DNA of 64,000 nucleotides from Azospirillaceae bacterium. GTDB lineage: Bacteria > Pseudomonadota > Alphaproteobacteria > Azospirillales > Azospirillaceae. Positions 29,169 through 37,411 of the stretch are shown here, one piece after another (position 1 is the stretch's first letter; each line of letters opens with the position of its first letter). The notes under the pieces are model-generated. The model was not told where the DNA came from. It searched no databases and worked only from the letters and a program-made list of their open reading frames with translations. The stretch spans positions 1,263,501 through 1,327,500 of the forward strand of contig JAPWJW010000003.1 of the NCBI GenBank assembly GCA_028283825.1, in the 5' to 3' direction. The position numbers and the translations under genes are program-made.

Positions 29169-30707
29169 TCAGGCCCCCGCCCGGTTGATCCGCCGGACCA
29201 GCGCCCGGTGGGCCGGCAGGTCGCGGGTGGCGTGCTCGCCATAAGACTGGACGCGGGCGAAGGTCCTGGCGGCGGCATCACCCTGGGGATAGGCACCCCG
29301 GGCGGCCGACAGGTCGGTGCGGAAGCCCATGCCGTACAGGATGTACTGGTAATTGAAGAAGGCGAACGCCTCCAGATCCAGCGCGAAGTCAAAGCGGCTG
29401 GGCGGGCGGGTGCGCCACTGCCGCAGCAGGTCCGCCAGGTTGGCGGGAATGGTTTCCGGATCCCGGTTGTCGCGCCAGAACGGCTCCTCCCGCCGGCTGA
29501 GGCAGTAGTGCAGCTTCAGGAAATTGACGATGTTCTCGAACCGCCGGGTCATCAGCTCGTTGAAACGGGCGGCCGGCGCGTCCCATTGGCCGTCATGGGG
29601 GAACAGTTCGGCCAGCATGCCGACGGCCACCTCGATCAGCACCACGCTGGTGGACTCCAGCGGCTCCAGGAAACCGCCGGACAGGCCGATGGCCACGCAG
29701 TTCTTCACCCACGGCGTCTCGCGATAGCCTGAGTCGAAGGCGATCTTGCGGGGGGCCGACGCCTCGACGCCGGGGCCGAGATAAGCCCGCAACGTCGCCT
29801 CCACCCCCTCGTCCGACAGGTAATCGCTGGAATAGACGCAGCCCACCCCCCGCGCGCCGTCCAGACCGATGTCCCAGGTCCAGCCGGCGGCGTGCGCCGT
29901 CGCCACGGTGCAGCTTTCCAGCGGGGCGTCGGGGGCCTCATAAGGCACCTTGCAGGTCAGGGCCCGGTCGGCGAACAGGATGGGCCGCACCGATTTCTGC
30001 GGCACACCCAGGGCGCGGCCGATCAGTTCGGCCCGGAAGCCGCTGCAATCCAGGTAGAAATCGGCGGTGAGCACGCCCTGCTCGGCCGTGGTCAGGTGGG
30101 CGATGGCGCCGTCCGCGGCCAGGGCCACGTCGGTCACCGTGCCGGACAGGTGGCGCACGCCCAGCTCCCGGGCCCGTTCGCCCAGGACGCGCGCCACCTT
30201 GGCGGCGTCGAAATGATAGGCGTAGTTCAGCGGCGCCTCGAAATCCCCCTCATGCCCGTGCTTGGGCGCGCGCTGGGCGTCGGCCACCCGCGGCTGAAAG
30301 GTCATGGCCTGGGCGAAAGGCAGGCGCCGGCCCTCCTCCTGCAACAACCAGTAGGGCACCAGGCCCGTGCCCTCGCCGGGGAACGGCGCCTCGAAGGGGT
30401 GGAAGAAGCTGTCGGGCGCGCCGGAATCCGGCGCCGTCACCCAATTGTTGAAGCGGATGCCCTGCTTGAAGGTGGCGGCCGTCTCCCGCATGAACCGGGC
30501 CTCGTTCAGGCCCAGGAACTGCAGGGTCGTACGGATGGTGGGGAAGGTTCCCTCCCCCACGCCGACGATGCCGATGTCCGGCGATTCCAGCAGGGTGATC
30601 TCGATCGGACCGTCCGGGCGCACGCCCAGGTACTTGGCGAGGTAGGCGGCGGCCAGCCAACCGGCCGTGCCGCCGCCTACGATCAGGATGGTCCGCTTAG
30701 GTGTCAT
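29169..30707 (-). CDS. Flavin-dependent tryptophan halogenase family protein
   Basis: 512 aa FADH2-dependent halogenase. FAD motif GGGTAGW (11-17), the lysine proposed to form the haloamine (Lys81 in TFKQG), the WxWxI signature (Trp276-Ile280, GWTWDIG) and the Glu in LEPLEST (Glu351) are all present, so it should be active. Length matches the PrnA group. It stands alone: there is no reductase, peptide synthetase or TonB receptor next to it. Substrate could be free tryptophan or another indole or phenol; sequence cannot say. Its 3' end abuts the low-GC amidase pocket. Confidence 0.9.
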   Translation of the reverse strand: MTPKRTILIVGGGTAGWLAAAYLAKYLGVRPDGPIEITLLESPDIGIVGVGEGTFPTIRTTLQFLGLNEARFMRETAATFKQGIRFNNWVTAPDSGAPDSFFHPFEAPFPGEGTGLVPYWLLQEEGRRLPFAQAMTFQPRVADAQRAPKHGHEGDFEAPLNYAYHFDAAKVARVLGERARELGVRHLSGTVTDVALAADGAIAHLTTAEQGVLTADFYLDCSGFRAELIGRALGVPQKSVRPILFADRALTCKVPYEAPDAPLESCTVATAHAAGWTWDIGLDGARGVGCVYSSDYLSDEGVEATLRAYLGPGVEASAPRKIAFDSGYRETPWVKNCVAIGLSGGFLEPLESTSVVLIEVAVGMLAELFPHDGQWDAPAARFNELMTRRFENIVNFLKLHYCLSRREEPFWRDNRDPETIPANLADLLRQWRTRPPSRFDFALDLEAFAFFNYQYILYGMGFRTDLSAARGAYPQGDAAARTFARVQSYGEHATRDLPAHRALVRRINRAGA

Positions 30708-30714
30708 AAGGTCG

Positions 30715-32082
30715 TCAGCTCAGGGCTTGCTCCGGGACGGCCCCCAGCTCACCGCTCAGCCGGGCCTTGCGGCCGTAGACCAGTTCGAACAGGGGGGACG
30801 CCATCATAGTCGTGACGATGGCCATCAGCACCAGCATAGAGAACAGCGTCGGCCCGATGATGCCCTTCTGCAGGCCGATGTTGATGATGATCAGTTCCAT
30901 CAGCCCGCGGGAGTTCATCAGCGCACCGATGCCCAGCGCCGTGCTGTTGTCCTCACCACACAGGCGGGCGGCGGCGTAGCAGGCCACCCCCTTGGCGATG
31001 ATGGACGCCACCAGCACACCCAGCGCGATCAGCAGCAGCGGCACGGAGTTCACCATGTCCATGCGGGTGTTCAGGCCGGAATAGGTGAAGAACATGGGCA
31101 GCAGCAGGACCACCGCCAGCGGCTCCACCTTGCGCTTCAGCTCCGCCACGAACTTGCCGCGCGGCATGGCGGTGCCGACGATAAAGCCACCGAAGATGGC
31201 GTGGATGCCGACCGCGTCCATGATGAAGGCGGACAGGCAGAACACCATCATGGTGATGGCCAGCACGGTGTGCGTCATCTCCCCCCGCCGTTCCACCGCA
31301 TGGCCCAGCGGCGCCAGCAGGCGGCGGCCGAAGAAGATGACGAACAGGGCGAAGGCGAGGCCGCCACCGATGGCCAGCACGGCGATGCCGGGGCCGGCGC
31401 CGAACACGGCCAGCACGATGGCCAGCACGCACCAGGAGGCGGCGTCGTCGAAGGCGCCCGCCGTCAGCGACAGGGTGCCCAGGGAGGAGTCGCTCAGGCC
31501 CCGCTCATTGATGATGCGGGCCAGCATGGGGAAGGCCGTCAGGGCGATGCAGGCGCCCAGGAACAGGGTGGCCTGGGTCTGGGGCAGGCCATCGGCGAAC
31601 AGTCCCGGCACGCCCAGCAGCATGGGCGCGATCAGCACGGCCACCAGGAAGGGGGCGGCGATGCCGGACAGGGAAACGGCGAAGGCGCTTTTCCCGTTGG
31701 TGCGGAAATGGTCACCGCGGAAGCTGGTGCCGACCAGGAACATGTAGAGGCCGACGCCGAACTGGGCGCCGACATACAGGACGTTCTTGGTCTCCTTGGG
31801 AAACAGCTCGGCGGCGAAGCCGGGGAACAGCAGGCCCAGCAGCGACGGGCCCAGCACCACGCCGGCGATCATCTCGCCCACCACCTGGGGCTGCGCCAGC
31901 AGCTTCTGCCCCAGCCAACCGACGACACGGCAAGCCAGGATGATGGCGGTCAGCTGCAGGAAGAAATGAACGCTGTAGTCCGTCGGCGTCATGGCGCCGT
32001 TAGGACCGTGGGGCGACAGCATGTGCGTCGCCGTGTCGACGATGTTCTGTAGTGTTTCGGCCGAAAAAAGATCCGAAGCCAT
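30715..32082 (-). CDS. Cation:proton antiporter, CPA2 family
   Basis: 455 aa with 12-13 hydrophobic helices; Na+/H+ or K+/H+ exchanger core. Family motifs include GEMIAGVVLGPSLLG near residue 80, ITALFP-like ACIALTAFPML, and the TAGAFDDAASW motif (about 210) with the ion-binding Asp pair. No C-terminal RCK/TrkA-N domain, so it is the short form. I chose ATG at 32082 with GGTGGAA upstream; the frame extends to 32151. It ends 8 bases before the halogenase start, so the two are probably one operon. Confidence 0.9.
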   Translation of the reverse strand: MASDLFSAETLQNIVDTATHMLSPHGPNGAMTPTDYSVHFFLQLTAIILACRVVGWLGQKLLAQPQVVGEMIAGVVLGPSLLGLLFPGFAAELFPKETKNVLYVGAQFGVGLYMFLVGTSFRGDHFRTNGKSAFAVSLSGIAAPFLVAVLIAPMLLGVPGLFADGLPQTQATLFLGACIALTAFPMLARIINERGLSDSSLGTLSLTAGAFDDAASWCVLAIVLAVFGAGPGIAVLAIGGGLAFALFVIFFGRRLLAPLGHAVERRGEMTHTVLAITMMVFCLSAFIMDAVGIHAIFGGFIVGTAMPRGKFVAELKRKVEPLAVVLLLPMFFTYSGLNTRMDMVNSVPLLLIALGVLVASIIAKGVACYAAARLCGEDNSTALGIGALMNSRGLMELIIINIGLQKGIIGPTLFSMLVLMAIVTTMMASPLFELVYGRKARLSGELGAVPEQALS

Positions 32083-32110
32083 GACGCGATTCCACCCCGT
32101 TTTTTGGGCT

Positions 32111-32138
32111 CTAAGCCTGTTATCGCTAACAGGCTTAG
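32111..32138. promoter_or_regulatory. Perfect 12-bp hairpin between antiporter and toxin-antitoxin pair
   Basis: CTAAGCCTGTTA pairs perfectly with TAACAGGCTTAG around a TCGC loop. It lies 29-56 bases upstream of the antiporter start and is followed on that strand by an A-rich run, so it is not a terminator for either strand. It could be an operator or a 5' UTR structure of the antiporter transcript. Confidence 0.45.
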
Positions 32139-32178
32139 GGGCGGGCTTCAAAGGTTGTCAAAGGATAAAAAACGTAGG

Positions 32179-32217
32179 AATGTGGCAACATCGAAAACAC
32201 CTTGAATGTAGCAACAT
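32179..32217 (+). promoter_or_regulatory. Tandem operator-like boxes of the toxin-antitoxin operon
   Basis: Two near-identical 13-base boxes, AATGTGGCAACAT (32179-32191) and AATGTAGCAACAT (32205-32217), are spaced 26 bases apart. Each is nearly palindromic (ATGTnGCnACAT). The second box runs into the antitoxin start codon. This fits autoregulation by a Phd/YefM-type antitoxin. A possible -35 TTGTCA (32156-32161) lies just upstream. Confidence 0.6.
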
Positions 32218-32437
32218 GCCTACAATGACCAGCCGGGATTTCAACCAGGACGTGGGCGGTGCCAAGCGCGCCGCCCTGGCCGAACCGGTGCTGGTCACCG
32301 ACCGGGGCAAGCCCACGCACGTGCTGATGAGTTTCGAGGCCTTCCTGAGGCTGACGGGCGACGGGCAGAGCATCGTCGACCTGCTGGCCATGCCGGAGGA
32401 TGTGGCCCTGGAAAAAAGCCGGCTGGATCTGGGCTGA
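32216..32437 (+). CDS. Phd/YefM-type antitoxin
   Basis: 73 aa from the ATG at 32216; ATG at 32225 (MTSRDFNQD) is an alternative. Family features: TSRDFNQDVGGAKRAA (DNA-binding N-terminus), PVLVTDRGKPTHVLMSF (core strands) and FEAFLRL. The short C-terminal tail should bind and block the PIN toxin. Its TGA at 32435-32437 overlaps the toxin ATG by one base, so the genes are coupled. Operator-like boxes overlap its start. Confidence 0.88.
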   Translation: MPTMTSRDFNQDVGGAKRAALAEPVLVTDRGKPTHVLMSFEAFLRLTGDGQSIVDLLAMPEDVALEKSRLDLG

Positions 32438-32934
32438 TGTTCCTGCTGGACACCCCCGTCATCCTTGAGCTGCGCGGCGCCAAGTCGGACAGGGCCGACA
32501 CCGGTGTGCGGACCTGGGCCGCCGGCATCCCGCGCCAGCAGCTGTTCATCTCCGCCCTCACCCTGGTGGAACTGGAGGAATCGGTGATGCGCCTGGAACG
32601 GACGGACAAGGCCGGCGGCGCACTGGCGCGGGCCTGGCTGGACGACCGGGTCATGGTGGCGTTCGAGGGCCGCATTCTGCCGGTCGACGCCGCCGTGGCG
32701 CGCAAGCGGCCCTCGGTCGCGCTGGCCGACAACCGCGACGCTCTGGTGGCGGCCACCGCCCTGGTCCATGGCCTGACGATCGTGACGCCCAACCCGGCGG
32801 CCTACCGCGCCGGGCGCCTGAAGAGCTTCAACCCCTGGGGATACGCCGGCGAGACGGTGGAGGACATCGCCGACTGGCGCCAGGCCACCAAGACCAGCCC
32901 CGTCTGGCTGAAGAACCTGTTCTTGCGGTTCTAG
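32437..32934 (+). CDS. vapC: PIN-domain toxin (VapC-type ribonuclease)
   Basis: 165 aa. Conserved acidic residues of the PIN nuclease are visible: Asp5 in LLDTPV, Glu47 in VELEES, and Asp98/Asp101 in ADNRDALVAATAL. The second part ends with HGLTIVTPNPAAY, the usual VTRN motif slightly altered, and FNPW. The first motif reads DTPV where DTNV is common. The C-terminal 25 or so residues (GETVEDIADWRQ...) extend past the usual end. Toxins of this family cut specific RNAs; the target is unknown. Confidence 0.85.
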   Translation: MFLLDTPVILELRGAKSDRADTGVRTWAAGIPRQQLFISALTLVELEESVMRLERTDKAGGALARAWLDDRVMVAFEGRILPVDAAVARKRPSVALADNRDALVAATALVHGLTIVTPNPAAYRAGRLKSFNPWGYAGETVEDIADWRQATKTSPVWLKNLFLRF

Positions 32935-32941
32935 GCCTGTC

Positions 32942-34504
32942 TCACTCCAGCGGCAGGGCCACGAACAGCAGGTCGCCGGCGCGTTCCACCAGCAGCAGCA
33001 CGGCCTTCTGGCCATTGTCCTTGGCCTTGGCCACGCGGGTGGCGACGTCGTTGGGGGTGCTGACCTCTTCCTGGCCGACCTCGACGATCAGGTCGCCGGC
33101 CTTGATCTCACGCCGGGCGGCGGGGCTGTCGGGGGCGACACGCACCACGGCCACGCCCTCGGCATCGTCGCGCACGCTGAACTTCTGCCGGATCTTGGGG
33201 CTGAGGCTGTCCAGCGTCAGGCCGACGCTGTCGATGGTGCCCTCGGCCTCGCTGGGGGTGTTGCCAGTGGCGGCCGCGGTGGCCCCGCCCTCGGTATCCT
33301 CCTTCAGCTCGCCCAGCGACACCGTCACATTCATGCGGCTGCCCTTGCGCACCACCACCAGGGCCGCCTTGTGGCCCACCGGCTCCTCCGCCACGATGCG
33401 GGGCAGGATGCGGCCGTTGGTGACGTCCTTGCCGTCGATGCTGACGATGACGTCGCCCTGGCGCAGGCCCGCCTGCTCCCCCGGCCCGCCGGGACTGACC
33501 ACCGCCACCAGGGCGCCGCGGTCCTGCTTCAGGTTCAGGGTCTCGGCGATGTCGGGCGACACGTCCTGGATCTGCACGCCCAGCCAGCCGCGCCGCACCT
33601 TGCCGGTGTCGCGCAACTGCTGCACCACGTTCTTGATCACGACCGAGGGGATGGCGAAACCGATGCCCACCGACCCGGCCTCACCCTCGCTGGCCTGGGG
33701 GGAGAAGATGGCGGTGTTCATGCCGATGACCTCACCATTGAGGTTGATCAGCGGCCCGCCGGAGTTGCCCAGGTTGATGGAGGCGTCGGTCTGCAGGAAG
33801 TCGTCGTACTTGCCGGCACCGATGTCGCGCCCGCGGGCGGAGATGATGCCGGCCGTGACCGTGCCGCCCAGGCCGAAGGGGTTGCCGATGGCCACCACCC
33901 AGTCGCCCACGCGCACGCCGTCACTGTTGCCCAGCACCATGGCCGGCAGCTTGGACGACGGTTCCACCTTCAGCAGCGCGATATCGGTCGCCTTGTCGGT
34001 GCCGACCAGCGTGGCCTTCAGCTGGGTGTCGTCCTGCAGGCGGACGGTGATCTCATCCGCCCCCTCGATCACATGGTTGTTGGTGACCACGTAGCCCGAG
34101 GCGTCGATGATGAAGCCGGAACCCAGCGATGTCGCGGTGCCGCCCTTGTCGCCGCCGTCCTGGCCATTGTCCTTCTGCCGTTCCTGGTAGTCACGGAAGA
34201 AGTCACCGAAGGGGGAGCCCGGCGGAAACTCCGGCATGGGCAACTGCCCCTGCTTCTTGTTCTTCACCGTCTGGGTGGTGGAAATGTTCACCACCGCCGG
34301 CAGCATCTTTTCCACCAGGGGGGCGAAGCTGTGGGGCGGCGGTTCCGCGCGCGCCGTCGTCGGGTCGCCGCAGGCCGTGGGCAGCAGCAGGACGCTCAGC
34401 ACCATCAGGGACCGGCGCAACGCCGAAAAGGACCGCCCCTTGGGAGGACGCCCCTGGCGGGCATGCGACGACGGCGAAGGCGCGGACAAGGCGGGGGACG
34501 TCAC
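32942..34504 (-). CDS. degP: Periplasmic serine protease of the DegP/DegQ (Do) family
   Basis: 520 aa. N-terminal basic stretch, then a hydrophobic signal segment (about 32-45) ending in TACGD, so it may be lipid-modified. Trypsin-like domain with the triad His144 (NNHVI), Asp174 (TDIALLK) and Ser248 (GNSGGP), then two PDZ domains (about 310-395 and 420-515). Degrades or refolds misfolded envelope proteins. It has its own promoter-like sequence and follows DUF2065, hflC and hflK on the same strand, a common alphaproteobacterial layout. Confidence 0.94.
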   Translation of the reverse strand: MTSPALSAPSPSSHARQGRPPKGRSFSALRRSLMVLSVLLLPTACGDPTTARAEPPPHSFAPLVEKMLPAVVNISTTQTVKNKKQGQLPMPEFPPGSPFGDFFRDYQERQKDNGQDGGDKGGTATSLGSGFIIDASGYVVTNNHVIEGADEITVRLQDDTQLKATLVGTDKATDIALLKVEPSSKLPAMVLGNSDGVRVGDWVVAIGNPFGLGGTVTAGIISARGRDIGAGKYDDFLQTDASINLGNSGGPLINLNGEVIGMNTAIFSPQASEGEAGSVGIGFAIPSVVIKNVVQQLRDTGKVRRGWLGVQIQDVSPDIAETLNLKQDRGALVAVVSPGGPGEQAGLRQGDVIVSIDGKDVTNGRILPRIVAEEPVGHKAALVVVRKGSRMNVTVSLGELKEDTEGGATAAATGNTPSEAEGTIDSVGLTLDSLSPKIRQKFSVRDDAEGVAVVRVAPDSPAARREIKAGDLIVEVGQEEVSTPNDVATRVAKAKDNGQKAVLLLVERAGDLLFVALPLE

Positions 34505-34625
34505 TGTGGGACCACTCCTGGCAGGGGGACGCCGGATAAGCCCCGCGTCCGCCCGTCACATTCCTTGATACCCCTCTTACGGGGGCGGCCGATGTCCCCC
34601 TGCCGGGAGAAACGACCGTTCCCCC

Positions 34626-34655
34626 ACTATAGGGGGGTGTCATCGCCGCTGTTAA
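34626..34655 (-). promoter_or_regulatory. Sigma-70-type promoter of degP
   Basis: On the - strand TTAACA (34650-34655) and TATAGT (34626-34631) are 18 bases apart, each 5 of 6 to consensus. The -10 box is 122 bases upstream of the degP start. A GC-rich pair of five-base runs (CCCCC and GGGGG) surrounds the -10 box. Confidence 0.5.
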
Positions 34656-34744
34656 GGGGGGATGCCGATGATAACGCAGGCGGATCGAACAATTTAGATA
34701 CAGCCCGTCAGCATCACCGGCTTCCCGAAATGCCTAGGTCGGAC

Positions 34745-34930
34745 CTAGCCCCGCACCAGCCACACCAGCAGGACACCCAGGCAAGCCCCCGCCAGGCCCG
34801 CCCAGCGCAGCCGCTCCGGCGGCGCCAGGGCCGCCAGGCTGGCCAGGCGCCGCATGCCGTTGGGCATCAAGGCATAACACAGCCCCTCCAGCACCAGGGC
34901 CAGCGCCGCCCCCGTCCACAGATCGTTCAA
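34745..34930 (-). CDS. DUF2065 membrane protein
   Basis: 61 aa with two hydrophobic helices. It matches the small DUF2065 family (LWTGAALALVLEGLCYALMPNG, LRWAGLAGACLGVLLVWLVRG), always found after hflC. Start is a TTG at 34930, with AAGGGG about 9 bases upstream. The longer frame to 35008 would overlap hflC and lacks homology. Role is unknown; association with the HflKC-FtsH complex is plausible from context. Confidence 0.85.
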   Translation of the reverse strand: MNDLWTGAALALVLEGLCYALMPNGMRRLASLAALAPPERLRWAGLAGACLGVLLVWLVRG

Positions 34931-34952
34931 GACCGCCGCCCCTTCCGCGCCG

Positions 34953-35831
34953 TCACTTGTCGGGACGGCGGCCACCGCCGGCGCCCAGATATTTGAAGAA
35001 GTCGGCACCCGGCGACAGCACCATGGTGGTGTCGTCCGGCTTCAATGTGTCGCGGTAGGCCTGAAGGCTGCGGTAGAAGCTGTAGAACTCCACATTATGG
35101 CCGATCGCATCGTTCATGATGCGAATCGCCTGATTGTCGCCTTCGCCCCGGGTGATCTGCGCCTGGCGCTGCGCCTCGGCCAGCAGGACGGTGCGGTCGC
35201 GGTCGGCGCGGCTCTTGATCTGCTGCGACAGTTCCTGGCCCTGGGCGCGGGCCTCCGCCGCCTCACGCTCACGTTCGGAGCGCATGCGGGCGAAGGTCGC
35301 CTGGCTGGTCTGTTCCGGCAGGTCGGCGCGGCGCAGGCGCACGTCCACGATCTCTATCCCTAAGCGCTGCGCCTCCTGGTTCACCTGGGACTTGATGTCG
35401 GCCATCACCTTCTCGCGGCCTTGCGACAGCACCGACGGCAGGTTGGCGTTGCCCAGGACGCGGCGCATGGCCGAATTCACGATGACCGACAGGCGCAGGC
35501 GAGCCTGCTGCTCATTGCCCAGGGCCTGGTAGAACATCAGCGGGTCGGCGATGCGGTAGCGGGCGTAGGCGTCCACCTCCAGCCGCTTCTGGTCGGCCAG
35601 GATGGCGCTTTCCACCGGCGGATCGACGTCCAGCACCCGGCGTTCCAGCAGCACCACGTTCTGCACGAACGGGATCTTGGCCCACAGGCCCGGTTCCCGG
35701 ATCACCCGCTTGGGCTCGCCGAACTGCAGCACCAGGGCCTGTTGCGTCTGATCCAGGGTGAAGAATGTCGCCTGCAGCACGATGGCCAGCAGGACCAGCA
35801 GCCCCAGGGGGAGGAACCAGCGTTTTTCCAT
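34953..35831 (-). CDS. hflC: HflC, modulator of the FtsH protease
   Basis: 292 aa stomatin/prohibitin-family protein with one N-terminal membrane helix (about 6-25) and a periplasmic SPFH domain (FTLDQTQQALVLQFGEPKRVI...), then a coiled coil rich in Arg, Glu and Ala (MRSEREREAAEARAQG). Forms a multimer with HflK around FtsH. It is 15 bases downstream of hflK. Confidence 0.95.
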   Translation of the reverse strand: MEKRWFLPLGLLVLLAIVLQATFFTLDQTQQALVLQFGEPKRVIREPGLWAKIPFVQNVVLLERRVLDVDPPVESAILADQKRLEVDAYARYRIADPLMFYQALGNEQQARLRLSVIVNSAMRRVLGNANLPSVLSQGREKVMADIKSQVNQEAQRLGIEIVDVRLRRADLPEQTSQATFARMRSEREREAAEARAQGQELSQQIKSRADRDRTVLLAEAQRQAQITRGEGDNQAIRIMNDAIGHNVEFYSFYRSLQAYRDTLKPDDTTMVLSPGADFFKYLGAGGGRRPDK

Positions 35832-35846
35832 GATCCGCGTCCCCCC

Positions 35847-37202
35847 TTACTGGCCGGCGGCCGCGCCGGGCGCGGCCTGGGTGGAACGGGGCTGTTTCAG
35901 CAGGTCGTTCAGGGGCAGGTAGGGCACAGCCCCCCCTCCGCCCCCGGCTTTGTCGTCCAGCAGGATCTTGGGCATGCCCTTCAGGATCTGCTCCATCGTG
36001 TCGAGGTACATGCGCCGGCCGGCGGCGTCGGGCGCCTGGTTGTAGGCCTCCAGCACCTGCTGGAAGCGCTTGGCGTCGCCCTGGGCCAGATCGACCACCT
36101 GGTCGCGGTAGGCCTGCGCCTCCTGGTTCAGGCGTTCAGCGTCGCCGCGGGCGCGCGGGATGATGTCGTTGCGGTAGGTCTCCGCCTCGTTGCGCAGGCG
36201 CTCGCGGTCCTGGCGGGCGCGCTGCACGTCGTTGAACGCCTCCACCACCGCGGCCGGGGGTTCCACCCGCTGCAACTGCACCTGGGTGATCTCGATGCCC
36301 GCCTGGTACTGGTCCAGGATGGTCTGCAGCAGTTGCAGGCTGTCGGCCTCGATGCGCTGGCGGGCGTCGGTCAGGGCCGGCTGGATCTCCGTCCGGCCGA
36401 TGACCTCTCGCATGGCACTTTCCGCCACCTTCTTCACCGTTTCCGCCGGCTCGCGGATGTTGAACAGGAACTTGGCCGGGTCCTTGATCACCCAGAACAC
36501 CGTGAAGTCGATGGCCACGATGTTCTCGTCGCCCGTCAGCATGGTGCTTTCGTCGGTGACGTCGCTGTTCCCGACCGACCGGCGGCCGTCACCCTGGCTG
36601 CGGTAGCCGATCTCGATGCGGTTGACGCGGGTGACCTGGGGCAGCAACACGTGCTCGATGGGGACCGGCAGATGGTAACGCAGGCCCGGCTGTTCCACCC
36701 GCACCGGCTTGCCGAAACGCAGGACCACGCCCTGCTCATCCGCCGCCACGCGGTAGATGCCGGTGGCCAGCCACAGCACGGCCACGGCGGCCACGCCGAT
36801 GCCGATCACCTGCCCGGGACTCCAGCCCCCCAAGGCGGACGGCCAGCCGGAGCCGGGTCCCGGGCGACCGCCACCGCCACGGTTGCCGCCATTGCCGCCG
36901 CCCAGGAGGACGCGCAGCTTCTCGCTGCCCTGGCGCACGGCGTCGTCCAGGCCCGGCGGACGCCCGCCGGGTTTGTTCCCCGGCCTGCCGCCGCCCGGGC
37001 CGGAAGCGGCCCCGGATTTGGGAGAGGTGCTGCCGCCAACACCGGCGCTTTGCCCCCAGGGATTGGGCGAAGGACTGTCGTGGGGGGGATTCTCCGGGCC
37101 TTGCGGCGCCTTGCCCTTCTTCGATCCCCCGTCCGGACCATCGTCCGAACCGCCACCCGAACCGTGATTGCCGTCATTGGACCCGTTGTTGGACCAGGGC
37201 AT
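35847..37202 (-). CDS. hflK: HflK, modulator of the FtsH protease
   Basis: 451 aa. The first 120 residues are a Gly/Asn/Pro-rich cytoplasmic stretch (MPWSNNGSNDGNHGSGGG), typical of HflK. A membrane helix follows (about 135-155, VIGIGVAAVAVLWLATGIY), then the SPFH domain (EQGVVLRFGKPVRVEQPGLRYHLP) and a coiled coil. I chose ATG at 37202, giving the expected MPWS start. It is the first gene of the hflK-hflC-DUF2065 transcript and is divergent from mrp. Confidence 0.95.
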   Translation of the reverse strand: MPWSNNGSNDGNHGSGGGSDDGPDGGSKKGKAPQGPENPPHDSPSPNPWGQSAGVGGSTSPKSGAASGPGGGRPGNKPGGRPPGLDDAVRQGSEKLRVLLGGGNGGNRGGGGRPGPGSGWPSALGGWSPGQVIGIGVAAVAVLWLATGIYRVAADEQGVVLRFGKPVRVEQPGLRYHLPVPIEHVLLPQVTRVNRIEIGYRSQGDGRRSVGNSDVTDESTMLTGDENIVAIDFTVFWVIKDPAKFLFNIREPAETVKKVAESAMREVIGRTEIQPALTDARQRIEADSLQLLQTILDQYQAGIEITQVQLQRVEPPAAVVEAFNDVQRARQDRERLRNEAETYRNDIIPRARGDAERLNQEAQAYRDQVVDLAQGDAKRFQQVLEAYNQAPDAAGRRMYLDTMEQILKGMPKILLDDKAGGGGGAVPYLPLNDLLKQPRSTQAAPGAAAGQ

Positions 37203-37411
37203 GTTCGTCTTTCGTCCCCGCGCTCTGTTCGTTTGGGTGTCCGCACCCCAGTTATAGGGCAAGACCGGTGAGGGCGGCCCCGATGGCGGTCCTCCTTTGC
37301 CGGGCTTCCCCCCATCTGGGCGGCACCGTATATAGTCGGGCTTTCGCGAGAAAGCCCCACGCGGGCGATATGATCCCCCGCCCCCCACTTTACAAGATGA
37401 AGGCGTTTATC

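Noticed and set aside
34733-34749. CTAGGT-CGG-ACCTAG inverted repeat overlapping the DUF2065 stop as a terminator
   Set aside because: Only six base pairs and no T-run; not convincing.
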